Assembly (NCBI RefSeq): GCF_000576305.1
Contig: NZ_BAVZ01000021.1
Coordinates: 1-51,569, forward strand
Reading direction: 5' to 3'
DNA length: 51,569 nucleotides
Origin: Paenibacillus pini JCM 16418
Lineage (GTDB): Bacteria > Bacillota > Bacilli > Paenibacillales > Paenibacillaceae
The position numbers were made by a program, and so were the translations under genes. Under the pieces are notes generated by a model. That model was given only the letters and a program-made list of their open reading frames with translations. It had not been told where the DNA came from and did no database searches. Below are positions 36,964 through 45,416 of the stretch, in pieces (within the stretch, counting starts at the first letter, position 1; each line of letters starts with the position of its first letter).

Positions 36964-37003
36964 AGAGCCGGGTGACCCTGAAAAAGGGGGAATCCGGCTC
37001 TTT
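36964..37003 (+). terminator. Terminator of the htrA-like pair
   Basis: AGAGCCGG (36964-36971) pairs with CCGGCTCT (36994-37001), with an inner ACCCT/AGGGG. The U-tract is only TTT. Confidence 0.75.
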
Positions 37004-37159
37004 GCCATTAATTTATCATCGAAATCATGCTCTCAAACTAGAAGGAATCGGGGATGTTTGGTACACTAGTAAGGTTGAAGTACCATTGATCGTATGCACG
37101 TATGTTATGAAAGAAAATATAAACGTGAATCATGAAGTACATGCAGCTTAAACTAAGGT

Positions 37160-37174
37160 ACCGGCTAGGCCGGT
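37160..37174 (+). other. Short hairpin before the U32 ribosome binding site
   Basis: ACCGGC/GCCGGT (37160-37165 with 37169-37174) with a three-base loop, directly before the GGGAGGA site at 37177-37183. It could modulate initiation. Confidence 0.35.
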
Positions 37175-37188
37175 TTGGGAGGACATAG

Positions 37189-39700
37189 ATGGATACTCAG
37201 GCAATACAAAGGCAGGATGTTGAGCTGCTGGCACCCGCAGGTGATTGGGATTGTATGCGCGCAGCTGTGGCGAATGGAGCGGATGCGATATTCTTTGGCG
37301 TGGAGAAGTTTAATGCACGCGCACGCGCAAACAACTTCCAGATGGCAGAGCTGCCGGAAATCATGGCTTTTCTGCATAGCTATGGGGTTAAAGGATTCCT
37401 GACTTTTAACATTCTTGTATTTGAAAATGAACTAGAGGATGCTCAGGGTCTAATTGACGCATGTATCGATGCAGGTGTAGATGCGGTCATCGTACAAGAT
37501 TTGGGGCTTGTGAAATTGATTCGTGAAATGTCACCTGACTTCCCAATTCATGGCTCTACACAGATGACGATTACATCTCCGGAAGCGGTTGAATTCACCA
37601 AACCGTGGGGAATGGAGCGCGTTGTACTTGGTCGTGAGAACAGCTTGAAACAAATTCAGAAGATTGGCGATCAGGCTAAGCTACCAATGGAAGTGTTTGT
37701 ACACGGTGCACTATGCGTGTCCTATTCTGGTCAGTGTCTGACATCCGAAATGTGGGGCGGACGCTCTGCGAACCGCGGTGAATGTGCACAAGCTTGCCGC
37801 CTACCGTATGACCTGATGGTCGATGGGGAGCAGAAGCCAATGGGGGATGTAGCCTATCTATTGTCGCCAAAAGACTTGGCAGCGATCGATATTATGCCTG
37901 AACTTATCGAAGCGGGAGTGACTTCTTTCAAAATTGAAGGGCGACTCAAAAGCCCAGAATACGTGGCTAACGTCGTTAGTAAATATCGCAAAGCGATTGA
38001 CCTCTATTTTGATGGAAATAAGGTCCGTCCGAGCAAAGAAGAAATTCGTGAACTAGAACAGAGCTTCTCTCGTGGTTTGACTCACGGCTTCCTAGATGGA
38101 ACAAACAACAAGAAGCTGGTCGAGGGTACTTTCCCGAAAAGCCGTGGTGTTTACCTCGGTCGTGTCGATCAAATTCTGCGTGACGGCGTGGTATGTCATA
38201 TTGATGCACCGCTTAAGCGTGGAGACGGTATCGTGTTTGATGCTGGAGATCCGACGAAGAAGGAAGAAGGCGGACGTGTTTACGATATTCGTCGTAAGGG
38301 CGTCAAGATTGAAGCGAAGCCGGTGAAGGCTGGATCATCGATATCGTGCCAGGCCGTAATGACGTAGATTTGCGTAAGCTTCACGTAGGTGACCGCATTT
38401 GGAAAACGAATGATCCAGCGCTCGATAAGCGTCTGCGTCAAACGTATGAGACGGAGAAACCGTACCGGGTATTCCCGGTTCATGTGAAAGTCGTTGGCCA
38501 TGTAGGTGGCCTACTGACAACGATTTGGACTGATGTGCAGAAGGGCACAACCGTCCAAGTGGATTCGGAGCTGGAACTCGAAATCGCGCAAAAGCGGCCA
38601 ATGGACTATGCTCTTCTGGAAGAGCAATTCGGCCGTCTTGGCGGAACAGTGTTCCAGCTGGAACAGCTTGACGTCGATCTGCAAGGCGACGTCATCGTGC
38701 CTATGCGCGAGCTGAACAGCATCCGCCGCCGTGCGGTGGAGCTGCTCGCTGGCGAGCGCCCTAAGCCGCCCGTCTACGTGAAACGGGCGGTCTCGGTCTT
38801 TGACGATGCGGCGCGAAGCGCATCGCCAGTGATGCGCGGTGAAGCAGAGATCACCGCGCTATGCCGCAGCCTGCCGCAGGTGCAGGCTGCGCTCGACGCC
38901 GGCGTGGATTTCATATACGCCGACTTCGAGTTTATCAAGCAGTTCCCGGCAGCGGTAGAAGCCGTTCATGCCGCCGGCAAACGGATTGCGCTGCTACGCC
39001 GCGTATTCACATGCCGAACGAGAACGGCTACCATAAGAACATCCTGCGCCTCAAGCCCGATGCCGTGCTTGTGCGTAACACAGGGGCACTCTACTTCTAT
39101 CTCCGCCACCGGATGGAGAACCCAGATGCAGAGCATCCACAGCTAATCGGCGACTTCTCACTGAATATCGCCAATCATAAAGCGGTGGATTTGTTCCTTG
39201 AAGCAGGTTGTGATCTCGTTACACCATCATATGACTTGAACATACAACAGATGGTCGATCTCTTGGGCCGTTCGGATACATCTCGTATGGAAGTCGTTAT
39301 TCATCAGCATCTACCGATGTTCCATACAGAGCACTGTGTTTACTGTACCTTCCTTAGTGAAGGAACAGACTTCACTAACTGTGGTCGTCCATGTGAAGAC
39401 CATAGTGTCTCCCTACAAGACCGCATCGGTATGTCTCATCCCGTTCGCGTGGACGAAGGCTGCCGTAATACCGTGTATAACGCTATTGAGCAATCCGGTG
39501 CAGAGTATCTCACTCACTTTATGGAGCTTGGTGTAGCGAACTATCGTATCGAGTTCCTTGAAGAAACAGAAGAACAAGTGCATGAGGTTATTAATCTCTA
39601 CAAACGCGCATTGCGCGGCGAGATCAGCGGTACGCAGGTTTGGAAGTCTCTGAAAGCGACGAACCAGCTTGGTGTAACGCGTGGTCAGTTGGTGAAATAA
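37189..39700 (+). CDS. Long U32 family peptidase-like protein (frame broken twice)
   Basis: The repaired protein is 837 residues, the long two-module form. The first module has the U32 signature region HGALCVSYSGQCLTSEMWGG with the Cys series continuing RGECAQACRLPYDL. A DUF3656-like middle and a second U32-like module with CVYCTFLSEGTDFTNCGRPC follow. Members such as E. coli RlhA hydroxylate 23S rRNA, so the peptidase name is historical. The frame breaks near 38336 (GCTGGATCATCGAT lacks one base, restoring SIIDIVPGRNDVDLRK) and at 38993 (GCGCTGCTACGCC lacks a G, restoring IALATPRIHMPNENGYH). From about 38641 to 39120 the gene is 55-72% GC, above its surroundings. Confidence 0.9.
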
Positions 39701-39760
39701 AGGAAGAATGATTAGATTGAAAAATGGTTCTATATCGGCATTGCTGTATCTTTAAATATA

Positions 39761-39790
39761 AAAGGGCGTCCGCTTGCGGACGTCCTTTAT
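39761..39790 (+). terminator. Terminator of the U32 gene
   Basis: AAAGGGCGTCCGC (39761-39773) pairs with GCGGACGTCCTTT (39776-39788), with one mismatch. Confidence 0.85.
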
Positions 39791-39801
39791 TAATTCATAA
39801 T

Positions 39802-39830
39802 ATGTCATCAGTTCCTATATTGGTTATAAT
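39802..39830 (+). promoter_or_regulatory. Promoter of galU
   Basis: ATGTCA (39802-39807), 17 bases, perfect TATAAT (39825-39830). Transcription would start near 39837. Confidence 0.55.
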
Positions 39831-39871
39831 TAGGTTAATACATAGCAATAGATGATTAGGAGAGATTGACC

Positions 39872-40756
39872 ATGAAAATCCGCAAAGCTATAATTCCAGC
39901 AGCCGGTCTAGGCACACGTTTCCTACCAGCGACTAAAGCTATGCCTAAAGAGATGTTACCTATTGTGGACAAGCCAACGATTCAATACATTATAGAAGAA
40001 GCAGTAGCTTCAGGCATTGAAGATATCATTATAGTAACAGGTAAAGGTAAACGAGCTATAGAAGATCATTTTGACTCATCATTTGAATTAGAACATAACT
40101 TGGCAGAGAAAGGTAAATGGAACCTGCTTGAGGAAGTTCGCAAATCTTCCGAAATGGCTGACATTCACTATATTAGACAGAAAGAGCCCAAGGGTTTAGG
40201 CCATGCGATCTGGTGTGCTCGTAAATTTATTGGAGATGAGCCTTTTGCCGTATTGCTTGGGGATGATATTGTTGAGTCAGATATTCCTTGCCTCAAACAA
40301 ATGATAGACGTATATGAAGAGCATCAATCCTCAATTGTGGGTGTTCAGCCCGTTCCATGGAATGAAGTATCTAGATATGGAATTGTTGATGCTTCTAAAA
40401 TAAATGAGCGTGTATACAGCGCTAATAGACTAGTAGAAAAACCTAAGGTAGATGATTCTCCATCTAATCTAGCCATTATGGGGAGATATATTCTAACACC
40501 TCGGATATTTGAAATCCTGGAGCAGCAATCTGCTGGAATTAATGGTGAGATTCAGCTAACGGATGCGCTCTCTAAACTTGGTGAAATAGAGACTATTCTA
40601 GCCTATCATTTTGAGGGCAAGAGACATGATGTAGGGGAGAAGTTTGGTTTTATTCAAACGACTATTCATTATGCTTTGCAAAATAAAGAGCTTAAAGCTG
40701 AACTTCTTAATTATATGCGTGGCGTTATGGAAGAAGAGAAGAAGCAATCGTTCTAA
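39872..40756 (+). CDS. galU: UTP-glucose-1-phosphate uridylyltransferase
   Basis: Makes UDP-glucose for teichoic acid, glycolipid and exopolysaccharide synthesis. 294 residues from ATG 39872, with TTAGGAGAG upstream. The nucleotidyl-transferase motif AAGLGTRFLPATKAMPKEMLP is at the N-terminus, and KPTIQYIIEEAVASG and the RQKEPKGLGHAI block mark the GalU/GtaB family. It is not RmlA: the GLGTRFLPAT and FDSSFELE segments are GalU-type. It has its own promoter and terminator, separate from the rml genes downstream. Confidence 0.95.
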   Translation: MKIRKAIIPAAGLGTRFLPATKAMPKEMLPIVDKPTIQYIIEEAVASGIEDIIIVTGKGKRAIEDHFDSSFELEHNLAEKGKWNLLEEVRKSSEMADIHYIRQKEPKGLGHAIWCARKFIGDEPFAVLLGDDIVESDIPCLKQMIDVYEEHQSSIVGVQPVPWNEVSRYGIVDASKINERVYSANRLVEKPKVDDSPSNLAIMGRYILTPRIFEILEQQSAGINGEIQLTDALSKLGEIETILAYHFEGKRHDVGEKFGFIQTTIHYALQNKELKAELLNYMRGVMEEEKKQSF

Positions 40757-40759
40757 TTA

Positions 40760-40803
40760 AAAAAGACAGGGCCTAGTAGATATCTGCTAGGCCCTGTCTT
40801 TTT
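40760..40803 (+). terminator. Terminator of galU
   Basis: A 12-bp perfect stem, GACAGGGCCTAG (40765-40776) with CTAGGCCCTGTC (40787-40798), flanked by A and T runs. Confidence 0.95.
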
Positions 40804-41038
40804 CATTAATTAATTCATAATAAGGCATATAGCTATTTTATTTATCAGGCATAAATTATCGGCACTAAGAGAGTTGGAAATCTGACGTAACTAAATGCAT
40901 ATATTAAATGTAACGAACGCCCCCTCTGTCATTATTAAAACTGCTGTACAGGTGCGGGTTCACGTCCGTCATTATCGGTATTGAGCTGGTGAAGACGTTG
41001 GAACACTGAAATTATAGAGAAATTGGAGGAAGCATCCC

Positions 41039-41586
41039 ATGAAAGTCACTCCTTTACATCTACAAGGCGCATGCCTAATTGATCCGGTTGTCCATGCGAT
41101 AGCCGGGGTTTTTTTATGGAAAGTTATAATGAAACGATGATGAACGAGCAGGGTATCAATTTTGATTTTATTCAAGATAATCAATCTCTTTCCGCAGAAC
41201 CTGGGGTAATTCGTGGCCTTCATTATCAGCTTAACCCTAAAGCTCAAACAAAACTAATCCGTGTTCTTACAGGCGCAATTTATGATGTCATTGTTGATGT
41301 ACGCCAAAACTCCTCGACCTTTGGGCATTGGGTTGGCGTGATTTTGAGTGAGCATAACCAACGTCAATTGCTTGTGCCGAAAGGTTTTGCACATGGGTTT
41401 TGTACACTTGTACCGAATACCCAAGTCATGTACAAAGTGGACGAATACTATTCCCCAGAGAATGATCGCGGCATATTATGGAATGATCCGGCGCTTGGTA
41501 TTGATTGGCCAACGTCGAAACCAATTCTTTCTGACAAAGACAAGCTTCATCCGCTCTTACAGGATGCAGAGCTTAATTTTGAGTAG
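41039..41586 (+). CDS. rfbC: dTDP-4-dehydrorhamnose 3,5-epimerase (frame broken by a 1-nt deletion)
   Basis: RmlC makes the second last intermediate of dTDP-L-rhamnose. ATG 41039 has GGAGGAAG upstream. The frame breaks at 41096: GTCCATGCGATAGC should read GTCCATGGCGATAGC, giving VVHGDSRGFFMESYNETM. The repaired protein is 182 residues. The cupin core is clear: GLHYQLNPKAQTKLIRVLTG carries the substrate His and Lys, and LLVPKGFAHGFCTL follows. An unrepaired start at 41116 would lose the first 26 residues. rmlB follows after 14 bases. Confidence 0.93.
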
Positions 41587-41600
41587 GAGGCTGCATTGAA

Positions 41601-42622
41601 ATGAAACTTCTTGTTACCGGCGGAGCGGTTTTATAGGCAGTAACTTTGTAATATATATGATGCAGCAACATCCAAATTATCAAATTATAAATGTAGATTC
41701 TCTTACCTATGCTGGGAATCTAGAGAATTTGAAATCTATAGAGAACAACCCCAATTACACTTTTTCTAAAACAGATATCACAGATGCTCAAGCCGTGGAT
41801 ACATTGTTTCGACAAGGTGTAGATGTTGTTGTAAACTTTGCCGCTGAATCCCATGTAGATCGCAGTATTCTTGAACCCGAAGTGTTTGTGAAGACAAATG
41901 TATTAGGAACTCAAGTGCTTCTGGATGCCGCCAAAAAATACGGTGTTACCAAATTCGTTCAAGTATCTACGGATGAAGTGTACGGAACTTTGGGTGAAAC
42001 AGGTCTATTCACGGAAGAAACACCACTTACACCAAATAGTCCATACTCAGCTAGTAAAGCGGGTGGAGATCTACTTGTTCGTGCATATCATGAAACATTT
42101 GGACTTCCTATAAACATTACTCGTTGTTCGAATAACTATGGACCTTACCAGTTTCCTGAAAAGCTGATTCCATTAATTATCTCTCGTGCTTTGAGTGACC
42201 AGGCGCTTCCGATATATGGTGATGGTCTAAATATTCGGGATTGGCTCTATGTAGAGGATCATTGCAGTGCCATTGATTTGGTTATACACCAAGGACGGAT
42301 TGGTGAGGTATATAACATAGGGGGAAACAATGAACGAACCAACCTCCATATTGTGAAGACCATTTTACAAGAGCTGAACAAACCGGAAGCCCTTATGACA
42401 TATGTTAAAGATCGCCTCGGACATGATCGTCGATATGGGATCGATCCTACGAAGATTACACAAGAGCTGGGATGGAAGCCTAAACATCATTTTGAGACAG
42501 GAATTAAAGAAACCATACAATGGTACTTGAATAATAAGGAATGGTGGAGCCGAATTCAATCGGGTGAATACCAAGACTATTCCACGAAACAATATGGTGA
42601 CCGTCTAGGAGATTCGTTATGA
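41601..42622 (+). CDS. rfbB: dTDP-glucose 4,6-dehydratase (frame broken by a 1-nt deletion)
   Basis: RmlB dehydrates dTDP-glucose. ATG 41601 follows GTAGGAGG. The frame breaks at 41627: GGAGCGGTTTTATAG should read GGAGCGGGTTTTATAG, restoring the NAD motif TGGAGFIGSN. The repaired protein is 340 residues. The active-site YxxxK is in TPNSPYSASKAGGD, and the STDEVYG catalytic DE pair is present. It overlaps rmlD by four bases (ATGA), so the pair is translationally coupled. Confidence 0.93.
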
Positions 42623-43488
42623 GAATCGTGGTGACGGGTGCTTCCGGGCAGCTTGGAACAGATGTGGTATTACTGCTGCAAGGTGAGAATCATGATGTTC
42701 TTGGTTGTACTCGTAATAACCTAAATATTACCGACCTAGAGCAGTGCAAAAAGGTTATAGGGACATTTCTGCCTGAGGCTGTTATTCACTGCGCTGCATA
42801 TACGGCGGTTGATGCTGCTGAGACTGATATCGATAAGGCGTATCAAGTTAATGCTGTCGGTACTAGAAACATTGCAATAGCTTCCGAGCAAGTTGGAGCT
42901 AAGATGATATATATAAGTACCGATTACGTATTTAACGGTCGTTCAGAATTACCTTACCAAGAGTATGATAATACAGATCCACAGGGCGTTTACGGTAAAT
43001 CCAAAAGAGCTGGGGAGTTATTAGTCCAAAACTTATCCTCTCGCTATTTTATAGTGCGTACATCTTGGGTGTACGGGCTACACGGCAACAATTTCGTGAA
43101 GACGATGCTACGTTTAGGTCAAGAAAAGCCTTCTTTACAGGTTGTCCATGATCAGAAAGGCTCTCCAACATACACCGTTGATTTGGCTGAGTTCTTACTC
43201 GAATTAGTTCAAACTGATAAGTACGGTATTTATCATGCTTCCAATAGTGGTGAATGTACTTGGTTTGAATTTGCCGAGGCTATATTTGAGGAAGCTCTTA
43301 ACATGGGATTCAACATGATTGCCAAGCCAGAACCATGCACAACAGAGCAATTCCCTCGTCCTGCTCCTCGTCCTTTTAACTCGGTGATGGATCACTTATC
43401 AATCCGTATTAACGGACTCACAGATCTTAGACCATGGCGGGAAGGACTTCATCATTATTTGATTATCTTATCTTCAATACAATCATAG
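42619..43488 (+). CDS. rfbD: dTDP-4-dehydrorhamnose reductase
   Basis: RmlD reduces the 4-keto sugar to dTDP-L-rhamnose with NADPH or NADH. 289 residues and intact. The Rossmann start is MRIVVTGASGQLGTDV, and the catalytic YxxxK lies in VYGKSKRAGE. The C-terminal RPFNSVMD block is family-typical. The operon lacks rmlA, the glucose-1-phosphate thymidylyltransferase; it must be elsewhere. Rhamnose from here probably goes to wall or S-layer glycans. Confidence 0.95.
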   Translation: MRIVVTGASGQLGTDVVLLLQGENHDVLGCTRNNLNITDLEQCKKVIGTFLPEAVIHCAAYTAVDAAETDIDKAYQVNAVGTRNIAIASEQVGAKMIYISTDYVFNGRSELPYQEYDNTDPQGVYGKSKRAGELLVQNLSSRYFIVRTSWVYGLHGNNFVKTMLRLGQEKPSLQVVHDQKGSPTYTVDLAEFLLELVQTDKYGIYHASNSGECTWFEFAEAIFEEALNMGFNMIAKPEPCTTEQFPRPAPRPFNSVMDHLSIRINGLTDLRPWREGLHHYLIILSSIQS

Positions 43489-43654
43489 ATAATGCCAATG
43501 GATTTATTTAACAGAGTCCTAATCATTTGAATTTTGTATCTTGACCATCCTATTAATCCCCTCGTTTGATCCCACAATTCTTAGGGTAATCCTTTACTAT
43601 CAGGCATTATACCAAGTCTAATAATACTAGATGCCGCAAAGGACGTGGGGTTGT

Positions 43655-44524
43655 ATGAGAAGAAAGATGATAGCTCTCGTTTTACTACTAGGAACCGCTA
43701 GTTGCTTATTGTTATTTGGCACAAAAGGTAGCTCTGAAGACAAGAAAAGCAACTTCACGGATTATCAAGTCATCTCGCATGCTATGGGTGGAATACGCGA
43801 ACAAGCGTATACCAATTCATATGAAGCGTTTATCGCCAACTACGAGAAGGGTAACCGTGTATTTGAAGTCGATCTATTATTAACTTCAGATGAGAAATTG
43901 GTTGCAAGACATGAATGGACGAAGAGTATGACGGAACAATTAGGGCAGCAAGATGAGCTCCCTGAAGAGCGACAAGCGATGCAACTAAGTTACAGCGAAT
44001 TTAAACAGAGTAAAATTCTTGGTTCCTACGATCCGCTGGACTGGGAAGATATTCTTGACCTTTTACAGGATTATCCTGATATGTATATCGTAACAGACAC
44101 GAAAGATGAGAATATGAAGCTAATTCTTTCTAAACTTGTCAATGCTGTTCAGAATAGAGATCCTGCTTTGATGAACCAAATTGTGCTACAAATTTATGAC
44201 CAGCCGATGCTGCAAACGGTACATGAGATCTATCCTTTCAAACAGATTATCTACACGTTATATGCCACCAAGGATACGGACGCAGAAGTTGTAGACTTTG
44301 TCAAAGCAAATTCAATACCTGTAGTCACGATCCCCGAGCAACGTGTCACTCAATCCTTTATTTCAGATCTGAACAAAGCAGGGGTTACTACGTATGTAAA
44401 TACGATCAATGATGAGAATGAAGTCAGTAAGTATCGGCGAATGGGTGTGAATGGTGTTTATTCTGATTTCTTGACGGAGGAAGAAGTGAAATCACCTAGC
44501 TGGACTACTCGATTAGGTTTATAA
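43655..44524 (+). CDS. Glycerophosphodiester phosphodiesterase-like exported protein
   Basis: 289 residues from ATG 43655, after AAAGGACGTGGGG. An N-terminal signal or anchor (MIALVLLLGTASCLLLFG) contains a Cys, but TASC is a poor lipobox, so I do not call it a lipoprotein. The GDPD-like barrel has YTNSYEAF (usually ENT...F), FEVDLLLTSDEKLVARHEW (metal-binding E and D plus catalytic His) and the closing GVNGVYSDFL. The first His-Arg pair of the family is His-Ala here (ISHAMGG), so hydrolysis of glycerophosphodiesters is uncertain. It follows the rml operon but has its own terminator. Confidence 0.75.
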   Translation: MRRKMIALVLLLGTASCLLLFGTKGSSEDKKSNFTDYQVISHAMGGIREQAYTNSYEAFIANYEKGNRVFEVDLLLTSDEKLVARHEWTKSMTEQLGQQDELPEERQAMQLSYSEFKQSKILGSYDPLDWEDILDLLQDYPDMYIVTDTKDENMKLILSKLVNAVQNRDPALMNQIVLQIYDQPMLQTVHEIYPFKQIIYTLYATKDTDAEVVDFVKANSIPVVTIPEQRVTQSFISDLNKAGVTTYVNTINDENEVSKYRRMGVNGVYSDFLTEEEVKSPSWTTRLGL

Positions 44525-44535
44525 TAATTTGAAGT

Positions 44536-44576
44536 AAAAAGGATATGCCATCGATGATGAGGCATATCCTTTTTTG
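44536..44576 (+). terminator. Terminator of the GDPD-like gene
   Basis: AAAAAGGATATGCC (44536-44549) pairs perfectly with GGCATATCCTTTTT (44561-44574). Confidence 0.95.
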
Positions 44577-44611
44577 TTTATAGGACATTTATAGTATCTA
44601 AGGGATATATT

Positions 44612-44665
44612 TGTTCGTATTAAATGCGAACATAAATTGACACTCATCCGGTGCTGACATAGACT
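44612..44665 (+). promoter_or_regulatory. Promoter of pcrB-pcrA-ligA with an upstream inverted repeat
   Basis: TTGACA (44637-44642), 17 bases, TAGACT (44660-44665). Just upstream is a perfect inverted repeat TGTTCG-9-CGAACA (44612-44617 with 44627-44632), ending four bases before the -35. This is the reverse orientation of a LexA box. Confidence 0.5.
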
Positions 44666-44699
44666 AGATTTATGAACAATTCAGGTGGAGGAATGTCGT

Positions 44700-45384
44700 T
44701 TGAAGGATATGATTAATCCGTGGAGACACGTATTTAAGCTCGACTGACCGGGAATTGGATGACAAGGCGCTGGATGCAGTGTGTATGTCTGGAACGGATG
44801 CGGTTATGGTCGGGGGCTCTAGCGGAGTCACCTATGACAACACCGTGGATTTGCTATCGCGTATCCGCCGTTATGAGCTACCCTGTGTGCTTGAAGTTTC
44901 GGATCTAGAGTCCATTGTACCTGGTTTTGACCTATATATGATTCCGATGGTCATGAATACCGCAGATACCTCATGGATTGTAGGGCAACATCAGAAGGCC
45001 GTTGAAGCTTATGGTTATATGATTCCTTGGGACCTTGTGGTGCCAGAAGGTTATATTGTACTTAATCCCAATTCCACAGTTGCTCAGCTTACGGGCGCGC
45101 AGTGTGATCTGGATGCCGCCGGAGCGGCTGCCTATGCCCAAGTTGCGGACAAGCTGATGTCGCTACCTATTGTCTATGTAGAGTATAGTGGTACTTTTGG
45201 CAATATGGATACGGTCAAAAGAATTCGCCAATCCCTAAACAACGCGAAGTTGTTTTATGGAGGAGGCATTAAGGATCTGGAGACAGCTAAGCAGGCTGCA
45301 GCCGTATGTGATACGGTAGTCGTCGGCAATGTTGTCTATGAAGATTTAAAACAAGCCCTATTAACAGTTAATGCAGTTAAATAA
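44700..45384 (+). CDS. pcrB: Heptaprenylglyceryl phosphate synthase PcrB (frame broken by a 2-nt deletion)
   Basis: PcrB joins heptaprenyl diphosphate to sn-glycerol-1-phosphate, an archaeal-like ether-lipid reaction in Bacillales. I start at TTG 44700, with GGTGGAGGAATG upstream, giving KDMINPWRHVFKLD. The frame breaks at 44744: GACTGACCGG should be GACCCTGACCGG, restoring KLDPDRELDDKALDAV. The repaired protein is 228 residues, normal for the family. The barrel's phosphate-binding loops VMVGGSSGVTYDN and FYGGGIKDLETAKQ are clear. The conserved pcrB-pcrA-ligA order confirms the assignment. Confidence 0.92.
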
Positions 45385-45416
45385 TATACACCCAAAGCAG
45401 GAAGGAGCATGCACGC

